A stretch of DNA of 64,000 bases from Eutreptiella sp. 'Long Island Sound 2002'. Its lineage: Eukaryota; Euglenozoa; Euglenophyceae; Eutreptiales; Eutreptiaceae. This document shows positions 42,859 to 50,656 of the stretch, in pieces. The notes beneath the pieces are model-generated. The model was not told where the DNA came from, made no database searches, and saw nothing but the letters and a program-made list of their open reading frames with translations. The translations under genes and the position numbers were made by a program. The DNA lies in assembly GCA_964036045.1 (NCBI GenBank), contig OZ038379.1, positions 119,785,206 to 119,849,205 on the forward strand, written 5' to 3'. How positions within the stretch are numbered: position 1 is the stretch's first letter; each line of letters starts with the position of its first letter.

Positions 42859-42898
42859 TTGAGTTGAGTAGAACGGTTTTGACCTTAAAACGACAATC
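42859..42898 (-). repeat. Right terminal inverted repeat
   Basis: Inverted partner of 40297-40336; flanked by TA at 42899-42900. Confidence 0.85.
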
Positions 42899-42900
42899 TA

Positions 42901-43939
42901 AGGCAGAGTCTGGCCGAGTGCCCACAACCGAAGCCTCATGGCGGACCGCAATAGTCGGCAGCCTCTTGACACCACCACCATGTCTGACAAGCAGTAGGCC
43001 CACATCAACACCTACCACAGCAGCAGGTTCTTTCCAGGAAACAACACCTTGTTTGGGTGGTTCATGATAATAATAAACCCGATGACCCTGTGCAAAGACC
43101 ACATCCTGCTTCGTAGCCCCTTGAAACCGCTCAGCCTCCTTCATCTTACACTTCACATCAGCCGCATGAAAGAGCTCCCGCATCTTATACATTTGTGATA
43201 AAAAATGAACCATGTAGTGCCCCACGTGATCAGCCGCAACATCATAGGAGCCCAGAGCCGGCAAATCACAATCGCCATAATCCGGCCACCTCCAACTAAC
43301 ACCGAACACAATCTGATGTGGACTATACCCAAGTTTCGCATTGGGAAAAATATTCTTCCCCATTTGCGCCAAATTCACACATTCACTCAGGGTCACGGAA
43401 GGATAGACTTCAAGCAACATATCACTCAAAGTCCGCAACTTGGCATGCTGCCGCTCCACTCCCCCCATGCTCCAATGAGCCCCACTGGCCGCAGTCTTCA
43501 GCTCAATCCCGTATCGATCAGCCAACGTGCGAACAACATCGTTCTCGAACTCACCCCCAAGATCAGTGAGTACACCACCAGGAACACCAAAATATTTAAT
43601 CCATTTGTCCAGAAACGCCCTCGAAATTTTCACTGCTTCCTTCGACTGCAGAACAGCTCCTTGCAAATATCGGGAGAAGAGACAGCAAACATGCAAAACA
43701 GGGTGCTGCCTGAGAAACCACACATCCATCCCAACAGTATGGTTGAACAACGGCTCTCGAGGCAATGCAGTTCGTGGCCTTCGAGGCATCGATTTGCGAC
43801 GTTCACACAGATCACATTTGAACATCTTCAACACCTCAAGAACTGCCTTCTGGGATCTCCCGGAAAAACGCTTCGCAAACATTTGCGCCATGGTCGTCGA
43901 ATCAGGATGCCTCATCTTGACATGCAGGGAAGGAACCAC
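42901..43939 (-). pseudogene. Copia integrase of element D
   Basis: The - strand frame from 43939 shows a His then a Cys pair (CDLC), followed by the integrase core: Asp in VGMDVWF, Asp in LTDLGGEF and Glu in GGVERQHA, in DDE order. It is open through this part and runs into the DNA transposon at about 42900; the last 26 codons of the open frame are transposon sequence. It would integrate the copia cDNA, but the gene is split. Confidence 0.85.
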
Positions 43940-44011
43940 CTTCTGCAGGTGTGCCGTGTTCCAGTCTCCATCAGCAATGAAAGCCCAACCCTGAGAGGCC
44001 GGGCCCTCTCG

Positions 44012-44640
44012 TCAATAGGTACCAACCAGCTCCGGCATGCCAGGCCGCCAGGCCGGCCGCCAAAGCTTCATGAGCATATGCCCACTCGATGACAGTTCGC
44101 ACGGCATGAAGAATTCTCTCGAAATATCCGAAAAACGAACTTCACACTTGGTCACATCGATGCGCGCCTGCAACAGAGACGACGTCTTCCGACCAATGAG
44201 TAATGGAGTCAGGCCCTCAATAACGTTCACCCGCAACTGAACCCAGTGATAATCAATGAGTATGTGAATGAACACCACTCGATCAGCCAGCTTGGTATCA
44301 CCACCACCAAACGTAAAGTGCATAGAACCAGGCTCCTGAACCAGTTGCTTGCCATTGACTCATACCAGGAGGCAAGCCACTCAGCACTAGCCACGGTAGC
44401 CGTACACCCAATATCCAGAAGCCCTTTTAAGAGACACTCGGTGAGGAAACTCTGCAAGCGACCAAGGCCCACATCCAAACCAGAGTTGGCCATGTAGCAC
44501 AGACCAACATAGGAACCCCCATATTGCGGGGATGAGTCTTCGGTGACCAACGGACCCTTCTTAGCCGCCTGTACTTCCTGAGCATTAGCAACAAAGGACT
44601 CGCCCTTGCCACCTTTCTTCCTAGGCGGCAACCAACAATC
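44012..44640 (-). pseudogene. Copia protease of element D
   Basis: The - strand reads LLDIGCTATV where copia proteases have LLDTGCTATV, so the catalytic Asp is kept but the Thr of Asp-Thr-Gly is Ile. Downstream in another frame is the conserved block FTFGGGDTKLADRV followed by GLTPLLIGR (44323-44012). A frameshift separates the two halves. It lies between the gag zinc knuckle and integrase, as expected. Confidence 0.75.
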
Positions 44641-45718
44641 AGCAGCCACGTGACCGGCCTTTCTGCAACGGCAACAGGTAGTTCTGCCATCACCTCGCCC
44701 GCCACGTCCGCTCCCACCGTCCTACCCACCCTTCCGATTGATGTCTTTGCCTTTTTGAGAGGGAGAACCAGCCCCATTACGCGTATCTGTGACCAGACTG
44801 ACAGCCCCAGAACCTTGCGAGTCAGTAGATAAATTCCGCAAGGCAACTTGAACAGAAGAGAACGACACATCACGATTCGTGGTAGCCAACACCATGGCCT
44901 TTTGGTCGACAGAAAGATCAGAATTCTCCAGCAAAACACAACCCCAAAGACCTTGGTCAATCACCACTGCTTGGAGCTGAAACCGCCCCACGACTTCAGC
45001 CACACCCATAGAATACTCCAGCATGGGCTTATGACCGCGCCTGCCATGGATCAGCTCACAAACAGCCGACAGAAGGCCTTCACAACCATCGACTCCAAAA
45101 TACGCATCCAAAAGTTCACCGATCTTCTGTATGCCATCGGATCTCAGAGCCAGCTCAATCGGCACACACGCAGCAATCACTTGCGCAGGCTTATCACGAA
45201 TTGACTCCAGCAACTCAGAGTTCTTTATTCGGAACAGCCATATAATTCGTCTCATACCACGCCCGAGCACGGAACGCCCATGCCTTGCACTCCGCAACCG
45301 TAACCATCTGACCTTTTCCATCAGAACCAAGCGTGGGGCACGTCGTGGACTTCGTGCTCTCCAGACCAGACGTACCGGAAGGCGACCCGCCACGAGGCCC
45401 AGCGAACGAAGAAGAGTGATTAATAACATGGGCCAGACAATGCTCCTCACTGAGAACATCAGCCAGCTCACGCCTTTGCGCCTCCCTTTGTTCTTGCATC
45501 GCGCGCTCGCGATGGTCCCACTTTTGATCAAAATCAGCCTTCATGTTAGACAACAGTTGATGCTGTAGCTCAAGCCTTTGAAGTAGATTACGAACCGAGG
45601 AAGTGAACTCTGGCTCAGGAACATGAGGCATGTAATCAGCAGCAACAGGACCACCATACAGATCTTCAAGCGTCAGACAACACGGCTCACCTTGCTCAAT
45701 GTGCTCTTGATCTGCCAT
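44641..45718 (-). pseudogene. Copia gag of element D, with zinc knuckle
   Basis: It starts at ATG 45718 (MADQEHIEQGEP). A charged helical region occupies residues 30-90. A frameshift near 45215-45230 leads to the next part (KNSELLESIRDKP onward), and TAG at 44724-44722 interrupts it. After the TAG the same frame continues with a Gly/Arg-rich stretch and a classic CCHC knuckle (CCRCRKAGHVAADC, about 44675-44635). The knuckle would bind RNA. Confidence 0.78.
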
Positions 45719-46962
45719 CAGAAAAATACTACCAGTGTTAAAAATTCCCAAATATTTTCAAACCTTTTTGATAATCAAATGTGGAGGATCAGCAGGCGAA
45801 TCAATAAAAGGCTTCCAAACCACTGAGCATTCCAATGAGCAGTCTTGGTTCTCCAAAACAAAAACACCAATCTATAAAACAAACATAATATAGAATGATA
45901 ACTCAAAGCTCAAAGCTTATTTTACACAATACAGTTGTGACATGCATGTGACTCCACAAATTGGGATTTACCGCTTGTTCTGAAACTTTCGGTTTCATCT
46001 AGTTACCTAAGTAGCAATCACCATGTACATCTGGCCATCATTGAAAATCCTCAAAAACAACTTTTCTGTCTTAGAAATCCTTTTTAAAACATGTCTTTTT
46101 CCAAACATTCAAGAATAGCAATAGATTCAAAAATCACTGTCAACAGTCACTCATACTGTTACAGTTCAACAACCTTTAACAACAGCGCCAAGCAATGCTT
46201 AGCAGGGTAGAACCCCATGGGTCTGGACCAGTTAGGGGTCCTAAGCATGGGCAACCTTGTCGCAAACGATAATGGACACAGCTTGTCTCTCATCACCTTG
46301 CTTGCCATTCCGCCCTGGTATAGGAAGACGCTGTTCCTCCTCACATTAGTCATCACATTAGGACGAATCCCATACAACACATGGTCAACAAGGCACTCAC
46401 TCACGCTGGTAACTACAGGCATTGGAGGGTAGGGCATAACTAAGGTAGGGACTGGTGTGACTTGCTATTCGTAGTCACACTGGCTTTCATAGAGAACCAT
46501 TGCTTGGCCCACTAGCAACGATTCCCATCAAGATGGAGAAACATGTTGCAATTATGTGTATTCACATGGATAACAAGGTAATTCAACCTTGAGGCCGCCT
46601 CTACTTAACTGGTGGTCATCCAAAACAAGTGAGTCAAATGGTTTGTACCAGGTTCTTCTTCCACCTCAAAAATCAAACTGGCCTCCTTCTTTGCTTTTCG
46701 CCAAGGTGCCTCACCAAATCATGAGAATGTGTGGCAGTCGCATAGCCATGGTTATAGTATAAATTGCAGATCTCCTGCGGCTCAATTTTAGCACTGCACA
46801 AATCATCTCCAAAATGTTTTTCCAAAAGTTCTAGGTAGCTGGAGGTAGGCAAACCTAACGCACCGCGGTCCTTTATCATTGCAACCCACTTGGACTCGAT
46901 ATAGCCCCAGCTAGTGCACGACCGGAGAGTAGCTTGTGGCCTTTGTTGGTCAAGTCCAGCTT
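45719..46962. other. Non-coding region between elements D and C
   Basis: 1.24 kb of A/T-richer sequence without supported genes. It should hold the leader and 5' LTR of copia element D on the - strand, but no second LTR copy is in the window to delimit it. Just upstream of the gag start the - strand reads CTGGTAGTATTTT, too weak to call a primer site. Confidence 0.4.
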
Positions 46963-47673
46963 TAGTAAGAAAACGTCACTGCCATGTCTTTGTTGGAGGG
47001 CTTGATCCAGGCCAAGCCCCCCTTAAAACCCTTTTTTGAGGTTAAGACTAACTTAAATATTTTTATTACTCCTTTGAAGCTTTTAGTACACGTTCTCAAA
47101 GTAACTAGGGTTATAACCCTAGCCCCCCATGAAGTTCACCCCTACCACTCAACGGAGCGGAGGTATCTTCCTTCATGGGGGATATACCGAAATAAAATGG
47201 GCATTTCATGCTTTAGGCCTTCGAGGTTAAGCCTAGTGGTCTCCCACCCCAAGACCCCTATACTCAATTGTTTCTACCACTTATTGTGGTTCTACTTTTT
47301 CACTGTTTCTGAATTGAGTTGGTTGGCCAAGTCATAATCTGTGTCTGGCCTAACTCCTTTGCCCCACATTCCTAACCAGCTCCATTTCTTCCAAAGGAGT
47401 GCACATGAAGTGCATGATGCTAACTTGGAGGCTAGAGTCAGGCCAGTTTTCATATAAAATCTTTTGTACTATCCATTTGTGATTGAATCTTTGTATTTAA
47501 ACCTGCTTTGTCTATCTGCAGCCCTTCTGTGTTACACTGGATTTCAAACTATTCATTGATTCGATCCACATCCTGTTCTTGCTCTACTTGCTCCTTTGGT
47601 TTTTGGGATTTCACCATCAAAAACCTGCACGATTTGATCAAAATCTATAGGGCACTAATCAAGGACATCTTTC
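46963..47673 (+). repeat. 5' LTR of element C
   Basis: Matches 18032-18740 along its length, with small indels. Begins TAGTAAGAAAA and ends before GGTAGCAGAGG. Both copies share these limits although their flanks differ, which supports the ends within a few bases. Confidence 0.7.
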
Positions 47674-47674
47674 C

Positions 47675-47685
47675 GGTAGCAGAGG
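47675..47685 (+). promoter_or_regulatory. Primer-binding site of element C (initiator Met tRNA)
   Basis: GGTAGCAGAGG matches positions 2-12 of the initiator Met tRNA primer site TGGTAGCAGAGG; the first T is replaced by C. Confidence 0.65.
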
Positions 47686-47751
47686 CCAACCCTGAGTACC
47701 TTTCGAACCGAGTCTGAGCAGAAGCACAGGAAAAGCACACTGAAAAGCACA

Positions 47752-50001
47752 TTGAACATGTCCACTCAACTGTCCTCCCGAACCTGGCTGATCAGAAGTG
47801 TACAAGTACACCTTGGCAGTGTAGCCCACTCAAAGAGTGAACCGCCACTCAGAGCAGCATCTGGGTCTCAGGAAGATCCAGAGCACAGAAGGGTAAATCT
47901 AAATCCGCCCAGAACAACCCCATTAACCATGGAAACCTTAGCGGCCCATGGTGAGGACAGCCTGGAAAGGCTCCGCAGGCGTGTCGAAGCCTCCATCGCC
48001 CGGTCGGCCTGTCCGGCCTCGTCTTCTACTGTTCTTGGGGGTGGTCCCGAAGAACAAGAGGACCTACGAAGGAGAATGGACGAGTTCATGCTCCACGAGA
48101 AGTACCACAAGTCCACCGTAGGAGAAGACGGAGAAATACCTCTTGATGCCCTCGGGTCGCCGCCCCAAACTGAGATGGGTTCCTTCCTTTATTCGTGGCC
48201 ATCTACAGACATGGCGGACACAGTATCACTACCGAGACGACCAAGAGTACACGAGCACCCGAGAGCATGGCGTCCAGACCTGCCGATAACTTCAATGGCT
48301 CTTGAAAAGAGTCTGGATCCTCTTCGCCCAGAGACCACCTATGGGGCTCTGGATCCTACGGCCGAACCTTTGGCCAAACTTCTATCCGGATCGGAAGACC
48401 CGGATGTGACAGCTCTGTCAGAGGCTGTCAAGGCTAAATTGGGTATCTCTGAACCCTTACCCAAGCAAGCGCTACTCTCACCTTCACCCGGATTGAGCAC
48501 GTTGGCTGATGATCTCAAAAGATCAAGGGTGTCCAGGTTGCTACCCAAGGTCACTTGCTCCAGCCCTTTTCATCCTCACGCCAGGACAGTCCCAATTGCT
48601 GAATTACGGGACGTGGCGGTGACGGAGACTGAGAAAAGAGGGCTGTCAGCCCTGGCACCTCTTGTCAGCGTATCTCCCCCCTCTTCTGGCCTAACCCCGG
48701 GGGGTGGGAAGATGGGCAGACCGATTGCCCAGGCGAAAATCCAACCGGAGTTGCCGGAGTTCGACCCGAAAAACTTGCCCGAATGGGCAGAAAAATTTGC
48801 TGAGTTTCTTTTGCTAACAGGCCAATCCCATGTGGATGTGGCCACCAAATGCTTACTGCTGAAACGCTCCTGCAAAAAGAAATTTTTGCAAAAACAGGTG
48901 AAACAGATTGTGAAAACCTGTTCAACCTGGGTAGAGGTACTCCAAAGACTGGAGAAAACATTCCCAGTCTATGAGACTGACCTCAGTGTGCGCACACAGA
49001 TGGAGGAGCTACCTATGCTCCCTGAGTTTCCATCCGCTGCGCGAGTCTCTGAATACGTGTGCGACCTAGAGTATCTGTTTTCACGGATGAACGTGGGCTC
49101 CTATGGAGCCACTGAGCCCCACCTGTGGCTCATGAGTAAGATCCCCCACCAAACGTGGGATGACTGCCGCGCTACCTCTGAGAGGAAGAGCCGGACCCAC
49201 TCGTACGATGGACTGGTGGACCTGCTGATTGAGCTAGCTCTTGAGAGGGAGAATGACTCCCACATGGAGAAATTCCTCAAGAAGCACTTGGGTCGAGGTG
49301 GTACCCCTACCCCGGAACATGGCGAAGGGAAAGGGCCTAAAAATCCCACTAACACCAACCAGGGAGGTGGTAAAGGAAGGGGTAACCTACTTGCCATGAA
49401 TGAGGTTAAACCTGATGCAGGTACACCCCCTCTGTTCTACTGTAAACCTGTCAATGACAAGGGGGGACCTTGTCATGCCCCTGACTGCGACAACCGCAGT
49501 AGTTGTATGCTGCAGAAGAAACGACAGCAGCACTCCAAGGATGGGAAAACTGTGACCCATCAAGATCATTTCAGGTGTACCATCACCTGTGGCTACTGTG
49601 GCAAACGTCGTCACTACGAGGACGAATGTCACATAAAGAAACGAGAGAGTGATAAACTCAAGCGGCAGGGGGCTGAACGCCAGAAGAACCAAACACCCAC
49701 CAGAAACTCCCGGAATGGGGATAAAGGTTGTAAAGGAGGTGGCAAGGGGGGTGGAAAGGTGGACCCCCTAACCCCCAGAGGCGCTCCTCAGCGCCCGCTG
49801 CTACTCCCCCTCCTGCCGAAGGTGACCCCAAGAAGTGCCCAGAGGGGGATAACGCTTCCCCTGAGGGGAAAAACTCCAAGAAGAGGCGACTGGCCTGGAT
49901 GGCCAAGTCCCTCATGGCTGCAGGGATGGATGTCAAGTTCCCTGCTGAGGAGTAGAGGGGCGGCTCCGAAGAGGAGGACTTGGTTTTCTGGATCCTCGTG
50001 A
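47752..50001 (+). CDS. Gag of element C
   Basis: 749 residues from an ATG 66 bp after the primer site. The N-terminal 330 residues are Pro/Ser-rich and poorly structured, shared with C'. A capsid-like region follows at about residues 335-500 (from EFDPKNLPEWAEKFAEFLL). A CCHC zinc knuckle, CGYCGKRRHYEDEC, lies at about 49594-49635, and a basic Lys/Gly-rich tail ends the protein. Protease begins in the -1 frame within the last 49 bp (49953-50001), so fusion would need a frameshift. No standard slippery heptamer is seen in the overlap. Confidence 0.85.
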   Translation: MNMSTQLSSRTWLIRSVQVHLGSVAHSKSEPPLRAASGSQEDPEHRRVNLNPPRTTPLTMETLAAHGEDSLERLRRRVEASIARSACPASSSTVLGGGPEEQEDLRRRMDEFMLHEKYHKSTVGEDGEIPLDALGSPPQTEMGSFLYSWPSTDMADTVSLPRRPRVHEHPRAWRPDLPITSMALEKSLDPLRPETTYGALDPTAEPLAKLLSGSEDPDVTALSEAVKAKLGISEPLPKQALLSPSPGLSTLADDLKRSRVSRLLPKVTCSSPFHPHARTVPIAELRDVAVTETEKRGLSALAPLVSVSPPSSGLTPGGGKMGRPIAQAKIQPELPEFDPKNLPEWAEKFAEFLLLTGQSHVDVATKCLLLKRSCKKKFLQKQVKQIVKTCSTWVEVLQRLEKTFPVYETDLSVRTQMEELPMLPEFPSAARVSEYVCDLEYLFSRMNVGSYGATEPHLWLMSKIPHQTWDDCRATSERKSRTHSYDGLVDLLIELALERENDSHMEKFLKKHLGRGGTPTPEHGEGKGPKNPTNTNQGGGKGRGNLLAMNEVKPDAGTPPLFYCKPVNDKGGPCHAPDCDNRSSCMLQKKRQQHSKDGKTVTHQDHFRCTITCGYCGKRRHYEDECHIKKRESDKLKRQGAERQKNQTPTRNSRNGDKGCKGGGKGGGKVDPLTPRGAPQRPLLLPLLPKVTPRSAQRGITLPLRGKTPRRGDWPGWPSPSWLQGWMSSSLLRSRGAAPKRRTWFSGSS

Positions 50002-50124
50002 AAATTGGAGATCAAGTTTTTCGAGCGGTGCTTGAGACCGGTGCAACACTTTCCATCGTGGCCCGGCGCCTGCTAAAAACATTCAAGAAAAATAAGACTG
50101 TGGCCTAACACTGCAGAGTGTTGG
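49956..50124 (+). pseudogene. Protease N-terminal part of element C
   Basis: The -1 frame reads LVKIGDQVFRAVLETGATLS, an aspartic protease start in which the catalytic Asp of LDTGAT is Glu. TAA 50106-50108 follows, then a few codons to the B insertion at 50125. The part resumes after element B at 60892. Confidence 0.7.
50120..50124 (+). repeat. Target-site duplication of element B, left
   Basis: GTTGG, identical to 60887-60891. Removing B and one copy rejoins the protease reading of element C (CRVLDTDAFDIVIG). Confidence 0.95.
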
Positions 50125-50656
50125 TGTAAGTGCGGCTAGCCCCATCTGCTCAGATTTTCAGACATTCTGCCCAGATTGGCTACATTTTGGTCATTTTCTT
50201 TGCTTCGGCGGAATTGCCGCCTCGCAGCTCAGTCACAGGATATTTCCTATATATTTCTGATATGCCGGATTTGATTCCGCGGTCCATTTCCCGTAAATCC
50301 GCCGCATTCCGCTATTTTAGCTAGAATCGCCATTTGCCGCTGGCGCGCGCTCGCGGGCCTGATCGGCCATACAATTTTACATAAATGGATTATTTAAATT
50401 CATTCGGACAGTTTTGGACACTCAGATGTATTTAGAATAATTCCCCTCAATTTTCTTCATAGACTGGGATTTTCTGCCGGACCACAATCAGCATGGATCT
50501 TGCTTCTGTTGTCGCTGCTCTCGCCTCCGTTGGTGTCCGAGTGTCCGGTTCTACCCCCAATAACAACATCCAGGGAGACTCCTCGCGTGCCTGCCCCACT
50601 GGTCTTGCCGGCCCCGAGCCCTCCGGCACCCACAACGACCCAGGGCAGCACTTTCA
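50125..50656 (+). repeat. 5' LTR of element B
   Basis: 532 bp, TGTAAGTGCGGC to CAGCACTTTCA. An ATG at 50493 opens the gag frame inside it. Related LTRs occur at 19820-20343, 37581-38114 and 60355-60886. Confidence 0.96.

Larger units (their letters stand above)
40297..42898 (+). mobile_element. DNA transposon with 40-bp terminal inverted repeats, TA target
   Basis: The ends GATTAGCGTCTTAAGGTCAA (40297) and, in reverse complement, GATTGTCGTTTTAAGGTCAA (42898) continue as inverted repeats for about 40 bp with about six mismatches. TA flanks both sides (40295-40296 and 42899-42900). Copia integrase and linker sequences continue on either side, so the insertion site is clear. Length is 2602 bp. 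It encodes an intron-containing protein unlike any transposase I recognise. Copies of GTTCAATTGAAC and its half-sites lie near both ends. The superfamily is unassigned; TA duplication alone does not make it Tc1/mariner. Confidence 0.82.
39618..45718 (-). mobile_element. Element D: Ty1/copia-like retrotransposon, broken
   Basis: Read leftward the order is gag, zinc knuckle, protease, integrase, then start of reverse transcriptase. Integrase before RT is the copia arrangement. It is interrupted by a DNA transposon (40297-42898) between integrase and RT, and cut by a LINE-like fragment within RT at about 39617. The remaining RT, RNase H and left LTR are not found. Frameshifts and at least one in-frame stop show it is inactive. 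Confidence 0.82.

Noticed and set aside
40297-42898. Assignment to Tc1/mariner because of the TA duplication
   Set aside because: The encoded protein shows no DDE/D signature of that group that I can see; TA targets are used by several groups.
45719-45745. Primer-binding site of copia element D
   Set aside because: Only TGGTAG matches the tRNA end; too short to support.
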